DNA of 11,872 nucleotides. Origin: Campylobacter sp. UBA1713 (GTDB lineage Bacteria > Campylobacterota > Campylobacteria > Campylobacterales > Campylobacteraceae). The notes below the pieces were generated by a model that was given only the letters and a program-made list of their open reading frames with translations, had not been told where the DNA came from and searched no databases. The first letter of the stretch is position 1, and every line of letters begins with the position of its first letter. The DNA is taken from positions 1,428-13,299 of the forward strand of contig DCIZ01000104.1 in NCBI GenBank assembly GCA_002317305.1. Direction: 5' to 3'. The translations under genes and the position numbers were made by a program. Positions 1 to 6,087 of the stretch are shown piece after piece.

Positions 1-2
1 GC

Positions 3-80
3 ATACTGGCGTATGTAACGAGTTTTAAGGCAAAAAAGCTCAAAAACAAACGAAAAAGCAAGCCACTCAAATTTAGTTAA
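3..80 (+). CDS. C-terminal tail of an unidentified protein (5' end outside window)
   Basis: This frame is open from the left edge and closes at a TAA at 78-80; the other two forward frames stop within the first 30 bases. The 25 visible residues are a short hydrophobic stretch (ILAYV) followed by a strongly basic tail with many Lys and Arg. That would fit the cytoplasmic end of a membrane protein or an RNA-binding tail, but too little is visible to name a family. It is on the same strand as rnc, 93 bp upstream of the rnc start. A chance open frame is possible. Confidence 0.3.
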   Translation: MLAYVTSFKAKKLKNKRKSKPLKFS

Positions 81-82
81 GT

Positions 83-98
83 AGTTTTTAGAGATGCC
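83..98 (+). repeat. Half copy (right arm only) of the palindromic element seen at 5732 and 7231
   Basis: The 16 bases AGTTTTTAGAGATGCC are identical to the right arm of the palindromes at 5732-5776 and 7231-7274. The left arm and the loop are absent here; the match stops at the loop boundary. The position, just after a stop codon and before the rnc promoter, is intergenic, as for the two complete copies. Confidence 0.6.
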
Positions 99-137
99 CT
101 AATGTGTAATTTTATCAAAAGTTTATAAAAAAAAGGA

Positions 138-143
138 TAAAAT
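138..143 (+). promoter_or_regulatory. Putative -10 box of the rnc promoter
   Basis: GGATAAAATC contains TAAAAT at 138-143, a common epsilonproteobacterial sigma-70 -10 form. It would start transcription near 150 and give a leader of about 25 nt to the rnc ATG. No convincing -35 box is visible, which is usual for Campylobacter. Confidence 0.5.
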
Positions 144-173
144 CACGCCCTTAAACCACAAAACGAGGTCAAA

Positions 174-863
174 ATGCAAAGATTAGAAGGAATGTTAAAC
201 TACAAATTTAAAAACAAAGCACTTTTGAAAGAAGCCCTAACGCACAGAAGTTGCAAACTAGAGATAAACAACGAGAGGCTAGAATTTTTAGGCGATGCGG
301 TTTTAGACCTAATAGTCGGCGAGTATCTTTTCACAAAATTCCGCCACAACGGCGAAGGCGAACTCTCAAAATTACGCGCCGCACTGGTAAATGAGGAGAG
401 TTTTTTTAAGATAGCATCTTTGGTAAATTTGGGTAGCTTTGTCTCTATGAGCATCAGCGAAGAGAGAAATGGCGGACGCGAAAAACACAGCATCATTAGC
501 GATGCGTTAGAAGCGGTCATGGGCGCTATTTACCTAGAAAGCGGCGTGGCAAAAGTGCGCGAAATTTTCATTCCTTTGCTAGAAAAATCATTTGCAAAGA
601 TAGACCTAAAAACACTCTCAAAAGACTACAAAACGGCGTTGCAAGAATTCACTCAAGAGCACTTCGGGCTCATGCCGCGCTATGAGCTCGTGCGGGCTTT
701 TGGACCTGACCACAACAAAACTTTTGAGATAGCGGCGTTTTTGGAGGACAGAAAAATGGCGTGCGAAATAGGCAAAAGCAAAAAAGAAGCCGAACAGCTA
801 GCAGCAAAAAAGATGCTCGCACTTTTAAAAGCGCAGACTTTTGGGCGACCGGAATTTTTTTAA
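174..863 (+). CDS. rnc: Ribonuclease III
   Basis: A double-strand-specific endoribonuclease that processes rRNA precursors, some mRNAs and structured RNAs in the cytoplasm as a homodimer; in Campylobacter and Helicobacter it is also known to trim crRNA/tracrRNA duplexes. The catalytic domain fills roughly residues 1-145, with the family signature NERLEFLGDAVLD at residues 33-45 (E37, D41 and D45 as metal-binding/catalytic positions) and a second acidic cluster SDALEAVMGA (D110, E113). A dsRNA-binding domain follows at about 150-220, ending in KSKKEAEQLAAKKML. The 229-residue length is typical. The ATG at 174 has GAGG at 165-168. The methyltransferase ATG lies 16 bp after the stop, so the two are probably co-transcribed. 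In relatives rnc commonly lies near rnhA and aroC; neither is recognisable here. Confidence 0.97.
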   Translation: MQRLEGMLNYKFKNKALLKEALTHRSCKLEINNERLEFLGDAVLDLIVGEYLFTKFRHNGEGELSKLRAALVNEESFFKIASLVNLGSFVSMSISEERNGGREKHSIISDALEAVMGAIYLESGVAKVREIFIPLLEKSFAKIDLKTLSKDYKTALQEFTQEHFGLMPRYELVRAFGPDHNKTFEIAAFLEDRKMACEIGKSKKEAEQLAAKKMLALLKAQTFGRPEFF

Positions 864-879
864 CAAAAAGGACAAATTT

Positions 880-1665
880 ATGAAAAAAGAGAATTTAACA
901 AATTCAGAAAAACGCGAATTTTGGAATCAAAAAGCCAGCACTTACCCTGCTTTTGTAAAAGACGCGCCAGACACTTTGGAGATGCTAGAATTTTTCCGAC
1001 AAAATGGCGCGGATTTTAGTGGCGATGTAGTCGATGTTGGGTGCGGAAGTGGGCGTTTTGGGCTGCAAATTTGCTTTTTGGCAAAGTCAGTTTTAGGCGT
1101 TGACATTAGCGAAGAGATGCTAAAAAAGGCAGACGCGAGTGCTAAAACGCTGGGGATAAAAAACTTCACGACTTGCGTTAGCGTGTGGGACGAATTTGCC
1201 AAAAAAAGCGTAAAAAGTGGCGTTAAATTTGACACAGCAGTCGCTGGGCTTACGCCCGCGCTAGACACGGCTGATGCGGTTGTGACGACTTTGGGGCTTT
1301 TGCGAAGTGGCGGAGCACTTTGTCTTGTGGGCTGGGATAGTGCGTCTCACAACTCGCTTTACGACCACGTCTACACGCTTTGTGGCGTTAAGCGAAAAAA
1401 CCTGACAAGTGCCGATGCGTTGCTGGACGGTTTGGCGGCGATGGGTGTAGTGCCTGTGGCGATGGGCTCATGTGAAAAAGAGCGAATTTATGAGAGCACG
1501 CCCGAAGAGGCGATGTCGGACTTTTTGTTACAACTCTCACGCCACACGGACGTAAAAACGCTAGATGTTACAGCGCTAGAAGCGTTCGTAAAAACGCATA
1601 CTAAAAACGGCAAATTTGCCTACGGCTACAAACGCAAAAATCGCTTGATGATGTTTGTGGCGTGA
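880..1665 (+). CDS. Class I SAM-dependent methyltransferase, substrate unknown
   Basis: A Rossmann-fold methyltransferase of 261 residues. Motif I is DVVDVGCGSGRFG (residues 49-61), the glycine-rich loop that binds S-adenosylmethionine, and the acidic end of strand 2 is GVDIS (D75), expected to hold the ribose. The N-terminus (EFWNQKASTYPAF, 13-25) resembles the start of many small-molecule methyltransferases, and the C-terminal part after about residue 160 carries no motif I recognise. A longer frame could begin at TTG 841, overlapping rnc, but the ATG at 880 has AAGGA seven bases upstream and is the better start. The substrate could be a metabolite or a tRNA; nothing here decides it. Confidence 0.85.
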   Translation: MKKENLTNSEKREFWNQKASTYPAFVKDAPDTLEMLEFFRQNGADFSGDVVDVGCGSGRFGLQICFLAKSVLGVDISEEMLKKADASAKTLGIKNFTTCVSVWDEFAKKSVKSGVKFDTAVAGLTPALDTADAVVTTLGLLRSGGALCLVGWDSASHNSLYDHVYTLCGVKRKNLTSADALLDGLAAMGVVPVAMGSCEKERIYESTPEEAMSDFLLQLSRHTDVKTLDVTALEAFVKTHTKNGKFAYGYKRKNRLMMFVA

Positions 1666-1867
1666 ATTAAATTTGCTTTAAGCAAATCGTGAACAAAATC
1701 TTTTTTGGAAGAGTTGAAATGCGTATTAGAGATAATCGTTTTAGGCTTGAAAATAGTTGTTTTGTTGCGAATACTCTTAAAAAAGTAAAGTAGCAACAAA
1801 ACCCTTTCCGTAATCTTGATAAGCAATTCTAGCGAATTCTCACTTAACCTTACCTTATGCTGATCTT
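1666..1867. other. Intergenic stretch with two inverted repeats, no gene seen
   Basis: No ORF here looks like a gene. A short A+T-rich palindrome follows the methyltransferase stop (ATTTGC 1671-1676 and GCAAAT 1682-1687); it is a weak candidate for transcript 3'-end structure, with a T run at 1700-1706. A perfect 10-bp inverted repeat, GTTTTGTTGC (1759-1768) and GCAACAAAAC (1793-1802), surrounds a 24-nt loop. Its role is unknown; it has no T tract after it on either strand. Confidence 0.5.
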
Positions 1868-1944
1868 ACTTGACGCCATGCACAAATGAGGATCGCTGGT
1901 GTTGCTTTTGCTGGGCGCTTAACCGCTCAGCAAATTCTTTTTTT
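1868..1944 (+). ncRNA. Candidate small RNA upstream of hisF
   Basis: A TATGCT box at 1856-1861 could start a transcript near 1868 that ends at the strong hairpin-plus-T-tract at 1908-1944. Inside, ACGCCA (1873-1878) pairs with TGGTGT (1897-1902) to make a first stem, including one G-U pair, followed by the terminator stem. A short two-hairpin RNA of about 75 nt is therefore plausible. It matches no RNA family I recognise (no SRP, 6S or tmRNA hallmarks), and the terminator could instead simply end read-through from the methyltransferase. Confidence 0.3.
1908..1944 (+). terminator. Rho-independent terminator
   Basis: The arm TTGCTGGGCG (1908-1917) pairs with CGCTCAGCAA (1924-1933) as a 10-bp stem with one G-U pair and a six-base loop. 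Seven consecutive T residues follow at 1938-1944. This is the clearest intrinsic terminator in the window. It lies 242 bp after the methyltransferase stop and just before the hisF promoter, so it insulates hisF from upstream transcription. Confidence 0.75.
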
Positions 1945-1962
1945 AAGCTTTTCGCAAATTTA

Positions 1963-1986
1963 GTTTTTAAGTAAATTTTCTATACA
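1963..1986 (+). promoter_or_regulatory. Putative hisF-moaD-moaE promoter
   Basis: GTTTTTAAGT at 1963-1972 resembles the T-rich -35 region of Campylobacter sigma-70 promoters, and TATACA at 1981-1986 is a good -10 box. Transcription would start near 1993, about 27 nt before the hisF ATG. It follows the intrinsic terminator directly, which supports a new transcription unit here. Confidence 0.5.
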
Positions 1987-2019
1987 CTACACATTTTAAC
2001 CACAAAAAAAAGGATTCAA

Positions 2020-2778
2020 ATGAACTTTGCAAAACGCATCATTCCATGCCTAGACATAAAAGATGGACGCGTGGTAAAAGGGGTAAATTTCGTAGGACTA
2101 AAAGATGCAGGCGACCCTGTCGAAGTCGCCAAACGCTACAACGAAGAGGGCGCTGACGAGCTATGTTTTTTGGACATTACCGCTACTGTCGAAGGACGCG
2201 GCGCGATGGCTGACATAGTGGCAAAAGTAGCACGTGAGCTTTTCATTCCGCTCACAGTGGGTGGCGGCATCGCATCGCTTGACGACATTTCACGCCTTTT
2301 GGATGCTGGCTGTGACAAAGTTAGCCTAAACTCAGCCGCGCTAAAAAACCCAGAACTCATCACAAAAGCCGCGGCTAAATTTGGCTCGCAGTGTATAACA
2401 GTCGCTGTGGACGTAAAGCAAAAAGCCGCTGGCGTGTGGCACGTCTTTACACACGGCGGTCGAAACGACACTGGCGTGGACGCGTTTGCGTGGGGGCGTG
2501 AAGTGGTGGAGCGAGGTGCTGGAGAGATCTTGCTAACTTCGATGGATGCAGATGGGACAAAGGCAGGTTTTGACCTCTCTATAACTTCGTGGTTTGGGGC
2601 AAATTTAAGCGTGCCTGTCATAGCAAGTGGCGGCGCTGGAACGATGCAACACGTGCTAGATGTCTTTTGTGCTGGTGCGGACGCAGCGCTTGCAGCTAGC
2701 ATCTTTCACTTTAAAGAGATAGAAATTTGTGCGTTAAAGAGCTTTTTGGCACAAAATGGCATTTCGGTGCGAGTGTAA
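2020..2778 (+). CDS. hisF: Imidazole glycerol phosphate synthase, cyclase subunit HisF
   Basis: HisF is the (beta/alpha)8-barrel cyclase that uses ammonia made by its partner HisH to convert PRFAR into imidazole glycerol phosphate and AICAR, the fifth stage of histidine biosynthesis. The N-terminus [13 protein letters not shown] carries the general acid/base D12, and VAVDVK carries the second catalytic Asp at 131. Phosphate is bound by VGGGI (80-84) and SGGAG near the C-terminus. The 252-residue length is standard. AAGGA lies five bases before the ATG. No other his gene is in the window, so HisH must be encoded elsewhere; moaD follows after 18 bp. Confidence 0.97.
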   Translation: MNFAKRIIPCLDIKDGRVVKGVNFVGLKDAGDPVEVAKRYNEEGADELCFLDITATVEGRGAMADIVAKVARELFIPLTVGGGIASLDDISRLLDAGCDKVSLNSAALKNPELITKAAAKFGSQCITVAVDVKQKAAGVWHVFTHGGRNDTGVDAFAWGREVVERGAGEILLTSMDADGTKAGFDLSITSWFGANLSVPVIASGGAGTMQHVLDVFCAGADAALAASIFHFKEIEICALKSFLAQNGISVRV

Positions 2779-2796
2779 AAATGAAAGGATATAAAA

Positions 2797-3030
2797 ATGG
2801 TAAAAGTTGAGCTTTTAGGACCTGCTGCTGTGGCAGTCGGTGGCGAGGTTTTGGAGGTAGAGGCGGCAAGTCTAGCTGAACTAAAAACGGCACTTGCCAA
2901 ATTTGAAGGCGTTGCAAAGTGGCTAGAAATTTCAGCCGTTGCGGTAAATGACGAGCTTGTGAGCGACTTGGGCTTTGGGCTAAAAGATGGCGACAAAGTT
3001 TGCATCTTGCCGCCAGTTTGCGGAGGGTGA
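2797..3030 (+). CDS. moaD: Molybdopterin synthase small subunit MoaD
   Basis: A ubiquitin-like sulfur carrier of 77 residues. Its C-terminal Gly-Gly (76-77), here in the tail LPPVCGG, is adenylated by a MoeB-type enzyme and converted to a thiocarboxylate. MoaE then uses it to put two sulfurs into precursor Z (cPMP), making molybdopterin. The beta-grasp pattern is visible (VKVELLGPAAV start, NDELV and LKDGDKVCILPPV near the end). GAAAGGA precedes the ATG. The final Gly-Gly codons (GGA GGG) also form the GGAGG Shine-Dalgarno of moaE at 3022-3026, so the two genes are tightly coupled, as expected for subunits of one complex. Confidence 0.95.
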   Translation: MVKVELLGPAAVAVGGEVLEVEAASLAELKTALAKFEGVAKWLEISAVAVNDELVSDLGFGLKDGDKVCILPPVCGG

Positions 3031-3032
3031 AA

Positions 3033-3602
3033 ATGGTAGAAATTTTTGACGGCGCGCTAGATGCTGTGGCTTTGGTCGCAAAGTGGCAAGGCGAGGTGCG
3101 TGGGTGCGGGGCGCTTTGCTTCTTTGTGGGCGTGGTGAGAGACGACGATGGTGTGAGCGGACTTAGCTTTGACATATATGAGCCACTTTTGCAGGCGTGG
3201 TTTAAGCAGTGGGAAAAGCAACTCGCTAGCACAGAGCTAAATTTGGAAAGCGGTGAACAAGTCGGCAAATGTGTGGCAAATGACAATGCAGCGGGCGACA
3301 GTGGCACGGCGGGCGAAAGTAGCGGTTTTGTGGCGGGCACGGCTGGCACAGCGGGCGTGGTGCTAAAAATGGCACACGCTCGTGGAGACGTGGCGGTGGG
3401 CGCGGTGAGTTTTGTCGCTTTTGTAGCGTCCAAAAAACGCCGTGCGGCACTAGAAGTGCTTGACGTTTTTGTGGAAGACTTTAAAGCAAACGCGCCCATT
3501 TGGAAATATGACCTTTATGGCGAAAGACGCGTTTGGGCGCAAAAACGGAGCTTTTTGTTAAAAGGCGCTGGCGTTTTGGGTAGCGGTGGTGAATTTAAGT
3601 AG
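3033..3602 (+). CDS. moaE: Molybdopterin synthase catalytic subunit MoaE, with an internal low-complexity insertion
   Basis: MoaE dimerises with two MoaD and builds the dithiolene of molybdopterin. Conserved parts are GALCFFVGVVRDDD (26-39), the region HARGDVAVGAVSFVAFVASKKR (from 115), and the active-site lysines in FKANAPIWK (K151 and K158, matching K119 and K126 of the E. coli enzyme as I recall them). The protein is 189 residues where about 150 is usual. The excess is mainly a stretch at residues 66-108 rich in Gly, Ala, Ser and Thr with AGTAGTAG-like repeats, placed between the EPLLQAW helix and the HARGD strand, plus a longer C-terminal tail (177-189). Catalytic residues are intact, so activity is likely retained. 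The ATG at 3033 has GGAGG six bases upstream; a TTG start at 3000 would overlap moaD and is less likely. Confidence 0.93.
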   Translation: MVEIFDGALDAVALVAKWQGEVRGCGALCFFVGVVRDDDGVSGLSFDIYEPLLQAWFKQWEKQLASTELNLESGEQVGKCVANDNAAGDSGTAGESSGFVAGTAGTAGVVLKMAHARGDVAVGAVSFVAFVASKKRRAALEVLDVFVEDFKANAPIWKYDLYGERRVWAQKRSFLLKGAGVLGSGGEFK

Positions 3603-3611
3603 GAGTGAAAT

Positions 3612-5051
3612 ATGGAAAAAAAGACAAATTTAAAGCAGATTGAGAATCGTTTGCGTGAGCTACTTTTTGGGCGAGAAACGCCGTATTGTATTGCTATTAG
3701 TGGCGAGTGGGGAGTCGGCAAGACGTATTTTTGGAAAGATTTTGTAGAGACGTGTAAAAGTGAATTTAAGCGACAAAGCGGATTAAATCATGTGCCAAGA
3801 GAGGTGCTAATCGATTGCGAAACACCAAAAGCAAACACAGACAAATTTGCCTACATTTCGCTTTTTGGAAAGGAGAATTTAAAGGCGATAGAGGAGGAAA
3901 TTTTCGTTCAGGTGAGTAAATTGAAGCAATTTGCAAAAAAATATAAACCATTCGAATTTCTTTCTAAAGTCGTCGAAAAATTCGCAAAAGGGTCAAGCAT
4001 TGTTCAAATTACCATTTCTTCAGTTATTTCACTACTAGACAAGGAATATTTTAAAAACGTCATAGTCTGTTTTGATGATTTTGAGCGAATGAGCGATAAA
4101 ATAAACAAAAAAGATATTTTTGGGCTCATAGCAAAGCTAAAAGAGGATAGAGAGTGTAAGGTTGTGATGATTTTCAACGACAAAGTTGTTGATTTTGGCG
4201 AAGCAAAACAATACAAAGACAAGCTTGTGGATTATGAGTTTAAGATAGATAAAAGTTGTGTTGATCCGTTTGAATTTGTAAACGGTATATATAAAGATAA
4301 AAAACCATCAGATATAGTTGCAAAACAAGAGAAAATGTTGTCAGAAGATTTAAGTAACGAAATTAAAAACTTTTTTTACAACACTAGAGCTGATTTGGAT
4401 TTTACTTTGGACGAGGAACGTTTTAGGAACAAGATGTCGGAACGACAGCCTAGTAATAATATTCGTATTATTCAAAGAGTGGTGAATGCTTTATTGGATT
4501 ATCAGGATCTGATTAATCAAATCAAGTCGAAACCATACAAGGATGCAACAATTCAATGTATCATTGTGTTGGCGTTTGTAAATGCAAAATATATGGTAGA
4601 TTTTGATGGATTTTTTAAATTTATGGAAAAATATATAAAAATTTACGATGAACTTGAAGAAGAAAACAACAAGAGTAAACAACAACATCTAAATTTAAAC
4701 AATTTTGCTAAAAAATTAAAAGAACAATTTATCGAGGATATTAAAGATGAAAAAAATCAAAATTATTGTCAAATTTTGCACGTTATAAAATATGACTATT
4801 TTAACTACTGGTTTTATTTGGATAAGTATAATTCTGCAGAAGCTAATGACTCTTGTTCTGATGGTTACTTTCCAGATAAGTATAGTGATGGAAACAATGG
4901 AGAATACAAACAAAAATATAAAGATGAAAATAGGATTAGATTTGATCTTAGAATAAGATCAATTTTTTTAAACGTGGCAAATTATCTAAAATCATCGATT
5001 GTAGATAAAGAGAAATTTAATGATATAGTTAAGGATATGAATGGGATTTAG
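3612..5051 (+). CDS. KAP-family P-loop NTPase, candidate phage-exclusion/defence protein
   Basis: A 479-residue protein with Walker A GEWGVGKT at residues 31-38, Walker B VIVCFDDFER at about 150-159 (D155, D156), a sensor-like VVMIFN ending at N189, and an Arg-containing helix NNIRIIQR near 280. These fit the KAP group (named after Kidins220/ARMS and PifA) of STAND-like NTPases; PifA excludes phage T7, and many KAP proteins sit in defence islands. Unlike many KAP proteins I see no clear paired membrane segments. The C-terminal third (from ~300) is Lys/Asn/Tyr-rich with no recognisable domain. AGGAG at 3601-3605 overlaps the moaE stop, so it can be translated from the moa transcript. From about 4200 on the DNA is visibly more A+T-rich than moaE, a hint of transfer. 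The function is inferred only from the family. Confidence 0.75.
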   Translation: MEKKTNLKQIENRLRELLFGRETPYCIAISGEWGVGKTYFWKDFVETCKSEFKRQSGLNHVPREVLIDCETPKANTDKFAYISLFGKENLKAIEEEIFVQVSKLKQFAKKYKPFEFLSKVVEKFAKGSSIVQITISSVISLLDKEYFKNVIVCFDDFERMSDKINKKDIFGLIAKLKEDRECKVVMIFNDKVVDFGEAKQYKDKLVDYEFKIDKSCVDPFEFVNGIYKDKKPSDIVAKQEKMLSEDLSNEIKNFFYNTRADLDFTLDEERFRNKMSERQPSNNIRIIQRVVNALLDYQDLINQIKSKPYKDATIQCIIVLAFVNAKYMVDFDGFFKFMEKYIKIYDELEEENNKSKQQHLNLNNFAKKLKEQFIEDIKDEKNQNYCQILHVIKYDYFNYWFYLDKYNSAEANDSCSDGYFPDKYSDGNNGEYKQKYKDENRIRFDLRIRSIFLNVANYLKSSIVDKEKFNDIVKDMNGI

Positions 5052-5153
5052 GAGACATAGAATATTTTTGAGACTTTTGGCTCATTAAAATAATAGCTCG
5101 AAATTCTCATTATTGACAAAGACGAATTTTTCAGTTCACACTTAGAATGCTGT

Positions 5154-5204
5154 TAAAATTTTACCACATTTCAGCTTTGATTTATGTAAAAACAGGTAAA
5201 ATTT
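5154..5204 (+). promoter_or_regulatory. Promoter/operator region of the YefM/YoeB-like pair
   Basis: A perfect 10-bp inverted repeat, AAATTTTACC (5156-5165) and GGTAAAATTT (5195-5204), straddles the region just before the antitoxin gene, with 39 bp between arm centres. TAAAAT boxes at 5154-5159 and 5197-5202 could each serve as a -10 element. A TTGACA at 5113-5118 is too far from the first box for a standard -35 spacing. An autoregulatory antitoxin or antitoxin-toxin complex would be expected to bind here, but this is inference from the symmetry and position. Confidence 0.4.
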
Positions 5205-5232
5205 GCGAAAAAATTTTATGAGGAAATTTAAA

Positions 5233-5460
5233 ATGACAGCAACGCAGGCAAATTTACAAAACCTAATAGACCGAACTCAAAATCTTTACGAACCAGTGTT
5301 TATTTCAGGAGAGAGAAACAATGCGGTTTTGATTTCTGAAGAGTATTGGAGGCAGATTCAAGAGACGTTGCATTTGTGTTCGATTCCGGGCATGAAAGAG
5401 TCGATTCTAGAAGCGAGCAAAGAGCCGTTAGAGGAGAGTGTAAAAGAACTGGAGTGGTGA
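5233..5460 (+). CDS. Antitoxin of the YefM/Phd family
   Basis: A 75-residue labile antitoxin and transcriptional autorepressor for the RelE-fold toxin that follows. The YefM/Phd layout is clear: N-terminal DNA-binding/dimerisation part (ATQANLQNLIDRTQ), the strand-turn-strand PVFISGERNNAVLISEEYW (about 20-39) and an acidic C-terminal tail (LEESVKELEW) that should wrap the toxin. The ATG at 5233 is chosen because AGGA lies nine bases upstream at 5220-5223; ATG 5218 or TTG 5203 would add 5 or 10 basic residues and lack as good a site. Its stop overlaps the toxin start. Expected to neutralise the toxin and repress the operon through the inverted repeat upstream. Confidence 0.9.
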   Translation: MTATQANLQNLIDRTQNLYEPVFISGERNNAVLISEEYWRQIQETLHLCSIPGMKESILEASKEPLEESVKELEW

Positions 5461-5723
5461 TATGGGCGGTGGTTTATGCAAAACAAGCGGTAAAAGATAG
5501 CAAAAAAGTCGAGCAGGCAAATTTAAAAGAGAGCGTAAAGAGGCTTATAGAAATTTTAAAAAACGACCCTTTTCAGATTCCGCCACCTTATGAGAAGTTG
5601 GTGGGCGATTTGACTGGGAAATATTCGCGAAGGATTAACGTCCAACATCGGCTTGTGTATGAAGTTTTTGCAGAGCAAAGCATCGTTAGAGTTTTGAGAA
5701 TGTGGACACATTATGAGAGGTGA
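5457..5723 (+). CDS. Toxin of the Txe/YoeB family (ribosome-dependent mRNA endonuclease)
   Basis: An 88-residue RelE-superfamily toxin. The block PPPYEKLVGDLTGKYSRRIN followed by QHRLVYEV and the end MWTHYE are hallmarks of Txe/YoeB. The Glu of YEKL, the Arg of RRIN/HRLVY and the His of THYE correspond to the YoeB catalytic triad. YoeB cleaves mRNA in the ribosomal A site. There is no suitable ATG in frame; GTG 5457 gives the family-like start M-I-W-A-V-V-Y and a classic GTGA overlap with the antitoxin stop. GTG 5454 is an alternative. GGAG sits close before the start, at 5451-5454, so translation probably depends on coupling to the antitoxin. Confidence 0.9.
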   Translation: MIWAVVYAKQAVKDSKKVEQANLKESVKRLIEILKNDPFQIPPPYEKLVGDLTGKYSRRINVQHRLVYEVFAEQSIVRVLRMWTHYER

Positions 5724-5731
5724 AAGAGATT

Positions 5732-5776
5732 TGGCATCTCTAAAAAACCGATTTGGCTCAGTTTTTAGAGATGCCA
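5732..5776. repeat. Palindromic element, complete copy 1
   Basis: Arms TGGCATCTCTAAAAA (5732-5746) and TTTTTAGAGATGCCA (5762-5776) are perfect inverted repeats around a 15-base loop beginning ACCGATTTGG. The same sequence, including the loop and in the same orientation, occurs at 7231-7274. It lies between the convergent YoeB-like toxin and the first RelE-like toxin. There is no T tract on either side, so it is not a standard intrinsic terminator, although the stem could slow polymerase. Confidence 0.85.
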
Positions 5777-5793
5777 TGTAGTTTTACGATTTG

Positions 5794-6087
5794 TTAAATT
5801 TTGTATGTGTTTTCGTCTCGTTTGGAGATTTTTACTATTTGGACGATCTTAAACTCGCCGTTTTCTACGATGCCAACGATGCGAAAGTCGCCAACTCGCC
5901 AACGATAGTGGTTTTTGAAACCTTGCAGGCGTTTGGCGTTTGGCAACGTGCAAGGATTCTCGCAAGCGGGCAAAACTGAGTTCAAAAAATTGTATATTCT
6001 CAAATGGTCTTTTGGACTACTAGTTGCAATATCTTTCATAAATTTCATGGCTTTTTTGTTAATATTAATCTGAAAATTCGTCATCAT
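5794..6087 (-). CDS. RelE/ParE-family toxin, copy A
   Basis: A ~97-residue toxin-like protein. The C-terminal half has the RelE/ParE pattern: NAKRLQGFKNHYRWRVGDFRI, then a strand pair ending in VKISKRDENTY, as in toxins that read R-x-GDYRI ... R...YK. Its target (mRNA on ribosomes or gyrase) cannot be told from sequence. The N-terminal helices differ from copy B while the C-terminal 60 or so residues are nearly identical. Three ATGs are available (6093, 6087, 6084); AGGAG at 6096-6100 is two bases from the first and eight from the second, so 6087 is preferred. The gene overlaps the antitoxin by 23 bp. Confidence 0.82.
   Translation of the reverse strand: MMTNFQININKKAMKFMKDIATSSPKDHLRIYNFLNSVLPACENPCTLPNAKRLQGFKNHYRWRVGDFRIVGIVENGEFKIVQIVKISKRDENTYKI

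Noticed and set aside
1626..1826. A 66-codon minus-strand frame at the end of the methyltransferase and in the following gap.
   Set aside because: It overlaps the methyltransferase 3' end, has no convincing ribosome-binding site, and its sequence resembles no known protein.
2136..2702. A long open frame on the minus strand opposite hisF (188 codons).
   Set aside because: It is antisense to a clearly real hisF, rich in Ser/Pro/Ala as expected for a shadow frame, and has no recognisable domain or ribosome-binding site.
2711..3499. A 262-codon minus-strand open frame opposite moaD and moaE.
   Set aside because: Low-complexity composition that mirrors the codons of moaD/moaE; both genes on the plus strand are well supported by motifs and ribosome-binding sites.
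5113..5118. TTGACA as a -35 box of the YefM/YoeB-like pair.
   Set aside because: The nearest -10-like boxes are 24 bp or more downstream, beyond the normal 16-18 bp spacing.
5732..5776. Palindrome between convergent toxins as a bidirectional intrinsic terminator.
   Set aside because: No run of T follows the stem on either strand, the A/T tracts lie inside the stem, and the other copy is not between convergent genes. A partial role in slowing transcription is not excluded.
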